Positions 26,621-35,653 of a stretch of 64,000 nt of DNA are shown piece by piece. Position numbers and translations under genes: made by a program. Under the pieces are notes generated by a model. It was not told the DNA's origin and searched no databases. It worked only from the letters and a program-made list of their open reading frames with translations. Source of the stretch: Bacillus pseudomycoides DSM 12442 (GTDB lineage: Bacteria > Bacillota > Bacilli > Bacillales > Bacillaceae_G); the NCBI RefSeq assembly GCF_000161455.1, contig NZ_CM000745.1, positions 4,434,960 to 4,498,959 of the forward strand. Reading direction: 5' to 3'. Each line of letters begins with the position of its first letter. Position 1 is the stretch's first letter.

Positions 26621-28090
26621 TTAACTAACGTTTTTTATCCTTTTCCTTAAAAATAATTCTTTTAATTCTATAATTAGTTGTCGTTGAAATACCAAAGAAG
26701 CCGTTATGTAAAACACGGCTCCCAACGAAACCACTAAAACTAGCTGAATTGTCATATCTAACTGCTTTATAAAATTCAGTATCACCAATACAGTTCCCAT
26801 CATAACTAATGAAGCTTTTATAGAACTCATAAAACTTTCTAAAAACTCTTTCAAACAAGAACCCACTAATGTTCGAATCACAAATGTGTAATTTGTAATT
26901 ATGTATACCACCTGATGGCAACAATATCCCATAGCTACTCCCGTTATTCCACCAAAATATGCTCCGGTGATAATTAAGGGCACTTGAGAAAACAGCATAA
27001 AAAAGTGCCACTTAAATCCTAAATCTACTCTTCCCCTGGCCATTACTAATGCCCCAATTGGATTGACAATAGCTCTTGTTATTCCAACAAAAGAGAGTAT
27101 TTGAATAAGTAATACACTAGGCATCCATTTCTCTCCAAAAATAACAGGAACTAAAATTGGAGCAGATATAAATAAACCAAAAAAATAAGGGAAATTTATA
27201 CAACTCAAAATCTGAATGATTTTAAAGTATGATTTTTTTAGCAAAGATATATCATTTTGCATCTTAGAAAATATAGGAAATGCCACTCTTGTCACTATGG
27301 GATTAATCTTTGAAATAGGTAATATTATAAGATTGAAAGCAATAGTATAATAACCTAGGGCTTTTGAACCAAGTAGACTTCCAATAATTATATAATCTAG
27401 ATTAGAATTGATGTAATGAATTGTTCTTTCACCTAATTGATATAAACCAAAACTTACGAAAGATTTCACTTCACTAAATCTAAAGTACATCATAGGCTTC
27501 GATACATTTTTACTAATAAAAACATATCCACACATTTTCATAAAGTTAATAAATATTTGACCAATAACTAATGAGTAGACATCATAGCCTATATAAGCAA
27601 GAGTTATGGTTAATAAAAAACCTGATATAGCCGCTATTATTTCTATCTTTGCTAGAATATCAAATTTAAGCTCTTTTTGATGTAAAACCATAGATTGTTG
27701 GCCTATTGGATTAATCAAAAATATTACTGCTATTAAGCATAATAAAATGCTTAATCTTGGTTCATGATAAAAATATGCTATAACTGGAGTAAATCCAATA
27801 ATAACTAAAGTTAATAATAACCCTAACATTATATTAAACCAATAAAGACTCGATAATTGTTTTTTAGTTAAATTCTCTTTATAAATTATAGCGTTAGTAA
27901 TTCCCATATCCGAATATAATTGAGCAAACCCTACAACTACCATAATAGTAGTCATTAATCCTAATGATTCAGGCGGAAGTATTCTAGATACTATAACCAA
28001 TTGAATTATTTGTAAACTAGAAACAATTAGTGCTGATGTTGTAGTCCATTTAGCTCCACTAAATGCTTTTTGCTTTAAATTTGTAATCAT
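26621..28090 (-). CDS. Polysaccharide flippase, Wzx/TuaB-like (MOP superfamily)
   Basis: The start is ATG 28090 (MITNLKQKAFSGAKWT) behind AGGTGAGAGG; the frame extends ten codons further with no better site. The product is about 489 aa with twelve to fourteen membrane segments. It shows RILPPESLGLMTTIMVVVGFAQLYSDMG-type sequence near residues 35-60, typical of the Polysacc_synt family (TuaB, WzxC). It would flip the lipid-linked repeat unit across the membrane for polymerisation. It is followed 14 bases later by the candidate polymerase gene. Confidence 0.85.
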   Translation of the reverse strand: MITNLKQKAFSGAKWTTTSALIVSSLQIIQLVIVSRILPPESLGLMTTIMVVVGFAQLYSDMGITNAIIYKENLTKKQLSSLYWFNIMLGLLLTLVIIGFTPVIAYFYHEPRLSILLCLIAVIFLINPIGQQSMVLHQKELKFDILAKIEIIAAISGFLLTITLAYIGYDVYSLVIGQIFINFMKMCGYVFISKNVSKPMMYFRFSEVKSFVSFGLYQLGERTIHYINSNLDYIIIGSLLGSKALGYYTIAFNLIILPISKINPIVTRVAFPIFSKMQNDISLLKKSYFKIIQILSCINFPYFFGLFISAPILVPVIFGEKWMPSVLLIQILSFVGITRAIVNPIGALVMARGRVDLGFKWHFFMLFSQVPLIITGAYFGGITGVAMGYCCHQVVYIITNYTFVIRTLVGSCLKEFLESFMSSIKASLVMMGTVLVILNFIKQLDMTIQLVLVVSLGAVFYITASLVFQRQLIIELKELFLRKRIKNVS

Positions 28091-28170
28091 ACAAGGTATC
28101 CTCTCACCTAACTTAAACACAAAGATAATAATTTTTTAATAAATATCATATTTTTTTCCACCAAGTGCTG

Positions 28171-29991
28171 TTAAATATTCATTTTATCTATTACTTTTTG
28201 ACGATTATTAGTTAAATCTAATAAGAAATCTCTTAAATGATTACCTTCTAAATTAGAAATATATTGTACTAAATACGGTAATTCGGCACTTAATTCATGA
28301 TTAGATTTACCAATGCATATCTTGGGATAAATTTGCTCTTTATGCACTTCATCATCCTTTAATAATTCTTCAAAAAGTTTTTCCCCAGGGCGTATCCCAG
28401 AAAACTTAATTCCAATATCCTCGACCTGATAACCAGATAGTTTAATAAGATTTTTAGCTAAATCAACAATTTTAACAGGTTCTCCCATATCAAGAACGAA
28501 AATCTCCCCACCTTTAGCTAAAGATCCAGCTTGAATAACCAAACGTGAAGCCTCTGGAATTGTCATAAAATAACGAATCATATCAGGATGTGTAACAGTA
28601 ACCGGTCCACCCTTTTGAATTTGTTTCTTAAATAAAGGAATAACACTACCACGACTTCCCAGTACATTGCCAAAACGAACAGCTACAAAACGAGTATTAC
28701 TGACTGTGTCCATATGTTGCACAATCATTTCTGCAATACGCTTCGTTGCCCCCATTACACTTGTTGGGTTAACAGCTTTATCTGTAGAGACCATAACAAA
28801 TTTATTTATACCAAAAGTAGCCGATGCTTCCGCAACATTTTTCGTACCAATAATATTATTTTTTACAGCTTCCTCTGGGTTCCTTTCCATAAGTGGAACA
28901 TGTTTATGTGCCGCTGCATGATACACAATGTATGGGTTATGCTTCTTCATCACTTCAAACATTTTATTACGGTCTTGCACATCTGCAATTTCTGTTGTAA
29001 TTTCGATGGAATCTTTATATAGTGAACGCAATTCCATTTCAATTGTATAAATGCTGTTCTCACCGTGACCAAGTAATACAATTTTACCTGGTTTAAATTT
29101 CATGACTTGGCGACACAGCTCGGAACCAATTGATCCTCCAGCGCCAGTTACTAAGATTGTTTTTCCTGTAATCTTTTCACCAATACCTGCATCATCTAAT
29201 TTCACAGGCTCACGTCCTAATAAATCTTCTACTTGTACATCACGAAACTCATTAACAGAAACTTTCCCATCCAGAATATCTTCTAGCATTGGCACAATTT
29301 GTGTTTTTGCCTTCGTTTTTGTACATGCTTCAAAAATCCCATTCACTTCTTTACGACTAAGGGAAGGAATAGCAATAATAATATGTTCAATTTGATAACG
29401 ATCAACAACCCGTTGAATGTCTTCTCTTGTTCCTACAACAGGGATATTGTATATTTCTAACCTTTGTTTCCTTAGATCATCATCAACAAATGCTACCGCT
29501 TCTAAATGTGCCTCATGACTTTTTTGAAGCTGACGTACAATCATCGCTCCTGCTGAACCCGCCCCTACAATTAATGTACGAGCTTTATCTGTTTTCTTTG
29601 AAATGTATGTATCACGGAAAATACGCCATATAAATCGTGAACCACCAATAAGTAGCATATGGAACATCCATGCGATTGCTAAGATGCGGAAATAAATATC
29701 GTGATTAATAACTTGCTGAACGATTGCAGTCACGATAATAGAGAATGTAACGGCTTTGAAAATATTTTCTAACTCTCCTATACTTGCATACTCCCAAGCT
29801 TTTTTGTACAACTTGTAAATTGCAGCAAACACATGATGACTACAAAGTAACGTAATTGAACTAATAATAAGTGTAGTTGGAATATTGTCTAATGCATTAG
29901 GATGAATAAACCAGTAACTCAAGTATACCGATGTTAAAACAATGAATGAATCTAATAATACTAATAATGAGAGCCTATTTTGATAACTCAA
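28171..29991 (-). CDS. Membrane UDP-GlcNAc 4,6-dehydratase, PglF/CapD-like
   Basis: 606 aa. Four N-terminal membrane segments (about residues 10-30, 41-61, 80-98, 103-118), then a CoA-binding-like Rossmann domain (VGAGSAGAMIVRQL). A catalytic SDR domain follows, with GAGGSIGS at 283-290, YHAAAHKHVPLME, STDKAVNPTSVMGATKR, and IRPGEKLFEELL near the end. This is the full-length PglF/FlaA1-long type, which makes UDP-4-keto-6-deoxy sugar for bacillosamine synthesis. It is the only such dehydratase in the window, so it may serve both PglD-PglE modules. Confidence 0.87.
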   Translation of the reverse strand: MSYQNRLSLLVLLDSFIVLTSVYLSYWFIHPNALDNIPTTLIISSITLLCSHHVFAAIYKLYKKAWEYASIGELENIFKAVTFSIIVTAIVQQVINHDIYFRILAIAWMFHMLLIGGSRFIWRIFRDTYISKKTDKARTLIVGAGSAGAMIVRQLQKSHEAHLEAVAFVDDDLRKQRLEIYNIPVVGTREDIQRVVDRYQIEHIIIAIPSLSRKEVNGIFEACTKTKAKTQIVPMLEDILDGKVSVNEFRDVQVEDLLGREPVKLDDAGIGEKITGKTILVTGAGGSIGSELCRQVMKFKPGKIVLLGHGENSIYTIEMELRSLYKDSIEITTEIADVQDRNKMFEVMKKHNPYIVYHAAAHKHVPLMERNPEEAVKNNIIGTKNVAEASATFGINKFVMVSTDKAVNPTSVMGATKRIAEMIVQHMDTVSNTRFVAVRFGNVLGSRGSVIPLFKKQIQKGGPVTVTHPDMIRYFMTIPEASRLVIQAGSLAKGGEIFVLDMGEPVKIVDLAKNLIKLSGYQVEDIGIKFSGIRPGEKLFEELLKDDEVHKEQIYPKICIGKSNHELSAELPYLVQYISNLEGNHLRDFLLDLTNNRQKVIDKMNI

Positions 29992-30104
29992 GACACACGT
30001 TCCTTTCTTTTATATAACTTTAAAATAAGAGTCCTTCCCACACCTAACATTTTATAAACCATGCCCTATATTTAAAAACAGCCTATTTTTCAGTTATATA
30101 CAAT

Positions 30105-30986
30105 CTATACGTTTAAAAGTTCTTTCTGTACAAGTTCATTCATATACTTCACAAGTTCATCTTTTAATTCATCATGCTGAAGCATCATTTCAATCGTTGT
30201 CTGAATAAAACCTAATTTCTCCCCAACGTCATAACGCTTACCTTCAAAGTCATATGCAAATACACGTTGAATTTCATTTAATCGCTGAATCGCATCCGTT
30301 AGCTGAATTTCTCCACCCGTACCTGTTTGTTGGTCTTCTAGGAACATAAAAATTTCTGGTGTTAATACGTAACGCCCCATAATCGCTAAGTTCGATGGTG
30401 CTGTTCCTTGCGCTGGTTTTTCCACAAATCTGCTCACCTGATAACTGCGTCCCTTTTGTTCTAATGGATCGATAATACCGTAGCGATGTGTTTCATTTTC
30501 CGGCACTGTTTGTACACCGATTACTGATGATCTCGTTGCTTCATATCGATTCATTAATTGACGTAAGCATGGTGTTTCCGCTTGAACAATGTCATCACCA
30601 AGTAATACAGCAAACGGTTCGTTGCCAATGAATTTACATGCGCACCATACAGCATGCCCGAGTCCTTTTGGTTCTTTTTGTCTTATGTAGTGAATGTTAA
30701 TTTGGGAAGACGCTTGTACTTTTTCAAGCATTTCGTACTTCCCTTTTTCTAGTAGATTTTGTTCTAGTTCAAAGGAGTGATCAAAGTGATCTTCAATTGC
30801 ACGCTTTCCTTTACCCGTTACGATGATGATGTCTTCAATTCCAGATGCAATTGCTTCTTCCACAATGTACTGAATCGTCGGTTTATCAACGATTGGCAAC
30901 ATTTCTTTCGGCATTGCTTTTGTCGCTGGTAAAAATCTTGTCCCCAGCCCAGCTGCTGGAATGATGGCTTTTTTTACTTGTTTCAA
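30105..30986 (-). CDS. galU: UTP-glucose-1-phosphate uridylyltransferase
   Basis: 293 aa with the bacterial GalU/GtaB signature: AIIPAAGLGTRFLPATKAMPKEMLPI, YIVEEAIASGIEDIIIVTG, GLGHAVWCA, VLLGDDIV, and KYDVGEKLGF near the C-terminus (here KRYDVGEKLG). It makes UDP-glucose, the precursor for the two GalE enzymes and for operon sugars. It lies between the PHP phosphatase and the dehydratase genes. Confidence 0.92.
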   Translation of the reverse strand: MKQVKKAIIPAAGLGTRFLPATKAMPKEMLPIVDKPTIQYIVEEAIASGIEDIIIVTGKGKRAIEDHFDHSFELEQNLLEKGKYEMLEKVQASSQINIHYIRQKEPKGLGHAVWCACKFIGNEPFAVLLGDDIVQAETPCLRQLMNRYEATRSSVIGVQTVPENETHRYGIIDPLEQKGRSYQVSRFVEKPAQGTAPSNLAIMGRYVLTPEIFMFLEDQQTGTGGEIQLTDAIQRLNEIQRVFAYDFEGKRYDVGEKLGFIQTTIEMMLQHDELKDELVKYMNELVQKELLNV

Positions 30987-31039
30987 CTTGTATTATCCCT
31001 TATCCTTTATTATATTTATATATAGATATAATAAAGGTT

Positions 31040-31185
31040 CCAACAATTTTATAATCATAACGGGCATCTAACCCGACCTCACACCATGCTTTTGACAACA
31101 AGCGTGTCTAAGGTAAAGCTTACTCTACCCACAGCATAGTCGAGTGTCTCCATTGATATTGGTTAGGAGGCATCACCAAATGTTT
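31040..31185. other. Unassigned palindrome-rich spacer
   Basis: The 200-base gap between the PHP phosphatase gene and galU contains a CGGGCATCTAACCCG hairpin, CATGCTTTTGACAACAAGCGTG and a GTAAAGCTTACTC palindrome, then GGTTAGGAGGCATCACC. The sequence is less AT-rich than its flanks and has no coding frame. It could be an end of an IS200/IS605-type element or another dispersed repeat. I cannot name it. Confidence 0.3.
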
Positions 31186-31189
31186 ATAC

Positions 31190-31957
31190 TTAAAAGAGAC
31201 CCAGTATTTTCTTACGTCGCACCTGTTCTGGTTCTTCTCGGTAAATTATCTTCCCACTTATTAGTGAATATGTATTTTCTTTGAAACAATAAAGTGTAGA
31301 GCTCCCAAATGACTTCTCTATTACCTCATATGCTGCTTGTAAGTGAAATGAGCGCGTTGTTGTGTTATGGGCATCTGATGATATGACATGTGCTAAATGG
31401 TGTTCAATGAGTTGTAACGAAAATTTCTTGATTTTCTTTCCGAACTTTCCTGTTACACTCCCCGCAGTAATTTGCGTGAGTGCGCCTTGAGTTACGAACT
31501 TATACAATACTTGAGGGCGTTCGATGATTTCCGTATTTCGCTCTGGATGCACAATGATCGGCGTAATTCCTTTTATACGCAGTTCATATAACATTTTTTC
31601 TGCATAGCGCGGGACATGATTTGCTGGGAATTCAATTAATATGTATTTATCCGTACGATTCAATGTAACAATTTTACCCAATTCGTAGTCTTCTAACAAT
31701 TCTCCATATAACCTGATTTCTTGACCAGGTAAAATGGTTAAATTAATGTCTTCTTCTTTCAATCTATCATTTAACTGCTTTACCTGATGAAGAATGCCTT
31801 CTGCTGGATTAATATAAACACCATTTTGATGATGCGGAGTGGCAACGATTGTATGAATACCTTCTTTACATGCTGCCTTTGCCATCGCGATACTATCTTC
31901 GATTGATTGTGCCCCATCATCGATACTAGGCAAAATGTGACAATGTAAATCAATCAT
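31190..31957 (-). CDS. Tyrosine-protein phosphatase, CpsB/YwqE PHP family
   Basis: 255 aa metal-dependent PHP-fold enzyme: MIDLHCHILPSIDDGAQSIEDS, IVATPHHQNG, GQEIRLYGELL, PIIVHPERN and ISSDAHNTTTRSF carry the histidine and aspartate metal ligands. CpsB/YwqE enzymes remove phosphate from the tyrosine cluster of the partner BY-kinase. This tunes polysaccharide chain length and amount. It directly follows the kinase gene, as in other Gram-positive capsule loci. Confidence 0.9.
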   Translation of the reverse strand: MIDLHCHILPSIDDGAQSIEDSIAMAKAACKEGIHTIVATPHHQNGVYINPAEGILHQVKQLNDRLKEEDINLTILPGQEIRLYGELLEDYELGKIVTLNRTDKYILIEFPANHVPRYAEKMLYELRIKGITPIIVHPERNTEIIERPQVLYKFVTQGALTQITAGSVTGKFGKKIKKFSLQLIEHHLAHVISSDAHNTTTRSFHLQAAYEVIEKSFGSSTLYCFKENTYSLISGKIIYREEPEQVRRKKILGLF

Positions 31958-32054
31958 TCCCTTACACCTCTTCTCTATCTATTCTTCATTTACTCTTCAC
32001 ATTGTGAATATAAGAGGAAAAGAAGATGTCTCCTCTTTCCTCTCATCTATTTAG

Positions 32055-32744
32055 TTAGTTAGAACTGTAATAATAATACTCAGATCCTGTTTGTTCTTTA
32101 TCATTTAGAATAACGCCAAGTAATGTACCCTTTGCGCCATCAAGTGCTTGTTTTGCTTTAATCGCCGTATCCTTTTCTGTTACGCCACTTCGGACAACTA
32201 GTACAGAAGCATCACATTGATTTGCCATGACTTGCGCATCAGTAACTGGTAAAATCGGAGATGTGTCAAAGATAACGAGATCATACATGCCATATGCTTC
32301 TGAAAGTAAATCTTTCATCGAGTTTGACCCTAATAATTCCGCTGGGTTTGGTGGGATTGGCCCACATGGCAGGAAGTTTAAATTTCTAATTTTTGTATTT
32401 TCTACACATGTCTCAAGTTTTTTACTACGTGTTAATACACTTGTTAAGCCAAAAACATTCTCAACTTGTAACATGTGATGTAGTGCAGGCTTACGTAAAT
32501 CCGCATCAATGAGTAATACTTTTTTACCTTGCTGTGCAAAGACTATTGCAATGTTAGCAGCTGTTGTTGTCTTTCCTTCACTTGAATTAGCGGATGTAAC
32601 TATAAGAGAACGAATTTTTTTATCAACGGATGCAAATTCAATATTTGTTCGTACATTTCGATATTGTTCCGAAACAAATGATTTCGGTTGTTCATATGCA
32701 ATAAGCCGACGACGTGCGCGTGATGCTTTTTTCTTAAGAACCAA
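32055..32744 (-). CDS. Capsule tyrosine autokinase, CpsD/CapB/YwqD
   Basis: 229 aa BY-kinase: Walker A in SANSSEGKTTTAANIA, Walker A' in LLIDADLRKP, Walker B in LVIFDTSPI, and a C-terminal tyrosine cluster GSEYYYYSS that is the autophosphorylation site. It needs the cytoplasmic end of the Wzz-like modulator for activity. That gene is just upstream and overlaps it by eleven bases. The pair controls polymer length and export. Confidence 0.92.
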   Translation of the reverse strand: MVLKKKASRARRRLIAYEQPKSFVSEQYRNVRTNIEFASVDKKIRSLIVTSANSSEGKTTTAANIAIVFAQQGKKVLLIDADLRKPALHHMLQVENVFGLTSVLTRSKKLETCVENTKIRNLNFLPCGPIPPNPAELLGSNSMKDLLSEAYGMYDLVIFDTSPILPVTDAQVMANQCDASVLVVRSGVTEKDTAIKAKQALDGAKGTLLGVILNDKEQTGSEYYYYSSN

Positions 32745-33471
32745 TTGTATGCCCTCCTACTCTCTTTGCCCTTGACGGACTTCTGCTTTTCACATTATCT
32801 TCTTCTATATGAGAAATCACTCCAAGAACTGGTAGACCTAGAAATTTTTCGATATCTTCTTCTTTTTTGAATGTGTTATCTAAATATTCTAGTAAGAATG
32901 CAAGTCCGACAGAAGCCATTAAGCCAATGACAAATGCAATAGCTACATTTAACATCTTATTAGGCTTAATTGGAGATTGCCCTTCCGCCACTTCTGCTTT
33001 TGATAGGATTGTTACATTATCTACACTCATAATTTTTGCAATTTTACTTTTGAATACTTCCGCTGTTGTATTTGCGATATCACGAGCTAATTTTGCATCT
33101 TTGTCTTGTACTGTAACCGCAATAACTTGCGAATCTTTCTCATTAGCTACGTTAATTTTGTTATTTAATGCTCCAGTTGACATATTCAGTTTCAACTTTT
33201 CTTTCACTTGATCTAAAATAACTGGGCTTTTCACAATAACTTTATATGTATTTGTTAATTGAAGACTTGTTTGTACTTCCCCAGGTTGGAAAACACCCTC
33301 TTGTTTCTTTTGGTTAACAAGAATTTGCGTTGAAGTTTGGTAAATCGGCGTTATAAAGTAGAAACTTACAATTGCGCTTACAAGAGCTGCCCCAATCGTA
33401 ATTGCGATGATCATAACTAAACGTTTTCTTAAAATAGTAAATAGTTCTTTCAAACTTATTGTTTCTTCCAT
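32734..33471 (-). CDS. Wzz-like chain-length modulator, CapA/YwqC
   Basis: The true start is ATG 33471 (MEETISLKEL) behind GCTGGAGGAAGGC; the open frame upstream is not protein-like. The product is about 245 aa with two membrane segments, at about residues 18-42 (MIIAITIGAALVSAIVSF) and 175-197 (VAIAFVIGLMASVGLAF). An extracellular loop lies between them, and a cytoplasmic tail contacts the kinase. It is the first gene of operon A, so expression of the whole exopolysaccharide set begins here. Confidence 0.88.
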   Translation of the reverse strand: MEETISLKELFTILRKRLVMIIAITIGAALVSAIVSFYFITPIYQTSTQILVNQKKQEGVFQPGEVQTSLQLTNTYKVIVKSPVILDQVKEKLKLNMSTGALNNKINVANEKDSQVIAVTVQDKDAKLARDIANTTAEVFKSKIAKIMSVDNVTILSKAEVAEGQSPIKPNKMLNVAIAFVIGLMASVGLAFLLEYLDNTFKKEEDIEKFLGLPVLGVISHIEEDNVKSRSPSRAKRVGGHTIGS

Positions 33472-33654
33472 GCCTTCCTCCAGCTTCCAATAATTTGTCA
33501 TAAATTCCTTTATAAATAAATAAAATGTCAGATTTGCGGCTGACAATAAGAATCTAGTATCTAGTCCTAATCATGTTTAGTCCTAGACAACTATTCAACA
33601 TATTACATAACTTACATTAGTATAACAATAATGGTTGAGGAATTCATTTAATAA

Positions 33655-33707
33655 ATTGACAAATATTATAATGACAAATTCGACAAATTTAGATATCCTT
33701 TGTCGGG
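33655..33707 (-). promoter_or_regulatory. Cluster of Spo0A-box-like sites upstream of operon A
   Basis: The Spo0A box consensus is TTTGTCRAA. On the minus strand: TTTGTCGAA at 33687-33679 (perfect), TTTGTCATT at 33678-33670 (7 of 9) and TTTGTCAAT at 33663-33655 (8 of 9). On the plus strand TTTGTCGGG at 33699-33707 (7 of 9). A TATAAT (-10 like) lies between the second and third boxes. The spacing and direct repetition are seen; control by Spo0A is inferred. Confidence 0.6.
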
Positions 33708-33901
33708 TATGGGTTTACATTTACCATATATTGATAATATGTGAATGTAGTTAGTATTATTAGTGAATATATTATAAATTCACCTGTATATTTATAATAA
33801 CTCGTTTAAAAAACACTTTCCATTATAAATTTTCATTCTATTTTTCAACAGCGTTTCTAGACGCTAAGTTGAGAAAGTTTTCCCGAAAATCCCTTATGTT
33901 A

Positions 33902-33923
33902 TTTAATCAAACGTTTGTTTAAA
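33902..33923. promoter_or_regulatory. 22-bp inverted repeat, possible repressor operator
   Basis: TTTAATCAAAC followed directly by GTTTGTTTAAA matches as an inverted repeat at 10 of 11 positions. It is upstream of the Spo0A-like cluster and downstream of the fabZ terminator, so it could bind a TetR-type regulator of operon A. No regulator gene is adjacent. Confidence 0.35.
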
Positions 33924-33968
33924 TAAAGAGAACCTACCTATCAACAAATTCTCTTACTTTTCTTTTAT

Positions 33969-34009
33969 TAAAAAGGAGGTGAATGAAAAGTTTATTTTCA
34001 TTCACCTCC
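33969..34009 (-). terminator. Terminator after fabZ
   Basis: GGAGGTGAATGAAAA pairs perfectly with TTTTCATTCACCTCC across a five-base loop and is followed on the minus strand by five T, 15 bases beyond the fabZ stop. Confidence 0.9.
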
Positions 34010-34024
34010 CAACTTATCATATCT

Positions 34025-34459
34025 TTATTCTTTCTTATCACCAAGCGCGAATGTAACCTCAGCTTCACAAGCAATTTCACCGTTTACAGTTGCGACTGCT
34101 TTTCCTTTACCAATTGGTCCACGTACACGTGTCATTTCCACTTCTAAACGAAGTTGGTCACCTGGACGTACTTGACGCTTGAAGCGGCAGTTATCAATAC
34201 CAGCGAAGAATGCGAGGCGTCCACGATTCTCCTCTTTTTTTAATACCGCAACAGCACCCACCTGCGCTAATGCTTCTACAATTAGAACACCTGGCATCAC
34301 AGGATAATCTGGAAAGTGTCCATTAAAGTATTCCTCATTTGCCGTTACATTTTTAATCCCAACCGCACGCTTTCCTTCTTCTACTTCTAGAATTTGATCG
34401 ACTAGTAGAAATGGATAACGATGTGGAATAATTTCTTTAATCTGTTGAATATCTAGCAT
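34025..34459 (-). CDS. fabZ: 3-hydroxyacyl-[acyl-carrier-protein] dehydratase
   Basis: 144 aa hotdog-fold enzyme. The catalytic His48 and Glu62 are visible in FNGHFPDYPVMPGVLIVEALAQ-type sequence (residues 46-66), with IPHRYPFLLVDQ at the N-terminus. It dehydrates 3-hydroxyacyl-ACP in fatty acid elongation. It is monocistronic with its own terminator and is a core gene. It marks the border between operon A and the lasso peptide region. Confidence 0.95.
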   Translation of the reverse strand: MLDIQQIKEIIPHRYPFLLVDQILEVEEGKRAVGIKNVTANEEYFNGHFPDYPVMPGVLIVEALAQVGAVAVLKKEENRGRLAFFAGIDNCRFKRQVRPGDQLRLEVEMTRVRGPIGKGKAVATVNGEIACEAEVTFALGDKKE

Positions 34460-35653
34460 ATCATTCTCTCCTTATATACCAAATTGGTCATACCACCAAC
34501 ACACTGTCCTTATTATCCCATTCTCTATTGTTTTTGTCACGAAAAACAAGAAATGCTTTCTACCCAAAATATCTATTAGGACTATTCATACAAAAAAGAT
34601 ACACCCTTTTCCCTTCGCTAATCGGTATAACAAAATAATAGCAATTAACACGGAGGTTGGAAAAAGGTGTATATCAAAGTTAGGGAGAGGCAATATACAT
34701 TATTTGCCTCATGTGTCGTATTCATAGCTCATTATAAAGGACAAAAATAAGAAAGAAAAATTTAATATTTACTGCTTTTTACCATTATAACCTTAATTTT
34801 CTACAATTTTCTACAAATTTCTTCATTTTTCTTATATTATCTTAAATAGTATATCTAGAAATTAAGATTCGCAATCCAGAACACTATGCTTTATAAAAAA
34901 ATAAATCTTCGTGGATTAGCCTTTAATAAAAATCCTATAAAATATCATCACAAAAGATACATTTACATTTTACATAAATATCCAATACCACGTATAAATT
35001 CTTTTAAATCTATTTAACAATACATGAAATAATATATAACTAATTAAGAAATTGTTACTTTTCCTTGTTTATCTGTTAACTAAGGCATCCTGGAGGATTT
35101 GAGAGAAAAACTCAAATGAAATAAAAAGAAATACTTATATAATATTCTTCACTATCTCTCTTTCCTCTCCTCAAATCGTTTCCCTTCTTAATTACTTATA
35201 TAAAATTAGTAGTAATTCAAAATACCAACAATTCAGTAGGCACTACCTCTCATTAATCACTGACCATAAAAATGTCTACAAGGTGCTTCAAAATATATTA
35301 TCACAACTACACTAATAAACCTTTATATACAAAAATAGAAAAGACCCCTAGTCCTAAAGACGAGGGGTCTCGCTGCTTTTGTTATATGGTATAAATAAAA
35401 TCAGGTTCCATGTTAAATTATAACACGGATATTTATACATGTATATAGATGGTATATTAATAAGTCACAAAAAGTATTTCTCATTTTTTTACTGGTCACA
35501 CAATTAAATTAAGCTCATATTTCCATAAAAAGACCAGTACACAAATACCAATTATACCCCAAACCATAAATAATCAAATTGTGTTACCGACCCGAAAGAA
35601 ATAAAGGCAGTGTATTCCGTGAATTTATAAAAAACAATTATAACAAGCCATAT
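34460..35653. other. 1.2-kb spacer between fabZ and the lasso cluster
   Basis: Very AT-rich with no convincing gene. It contains an extended imperfect inverted repeat (ATACACCCTTTTCCC near 34600 against GGAAAAAGGTGTAT near 34660), a small GAGGCA/TGCCTC hairpin near 34690, and the terminator at 35342-35370. A 23-codon hydrophobic frame (35567-35496, minus strand) has no ribosome site and may be the tail of a lost membrane protein gene. Confidence 0.5.
35342..35370 (-). terminator. Terminator downstream of the lasso exporter gene
   Basis: AGACCCCT pairs with AGGGGTCT, with further GTC/GAC pairing inside. On the minus strand TTTTCTATTTTTG follows. It is about 280 bases beyond the exporter stop and probably ends the lasso operon transcript. 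Confidence 0.7.

Larger units (their letters stand above)
33547..33974 (-). other. Long regulatory leader of operon A
   Basis: About 500 bases separate the fabZ terminator from the Wzz-like start. The span contains a cluster of Spo0A-box-like sites (33655-33707), a 22-bp inverted repeat (33902-33923), and AT-rich sequence. I find no coding frame with a ribosome site. Confidence 0.6.

Noticed and set aside
26625..27011. 128-aa minus-strand frame inside the flippase gene
   Set aside because: It overlaps the Wzx coding sequence in another frame and has no independent ribosome site.
35496..35567. 23-codon hydrophobic minus-strand frame downstream of the exporter
   Set aside because: No ribosome site and no partner domain; too short to call.
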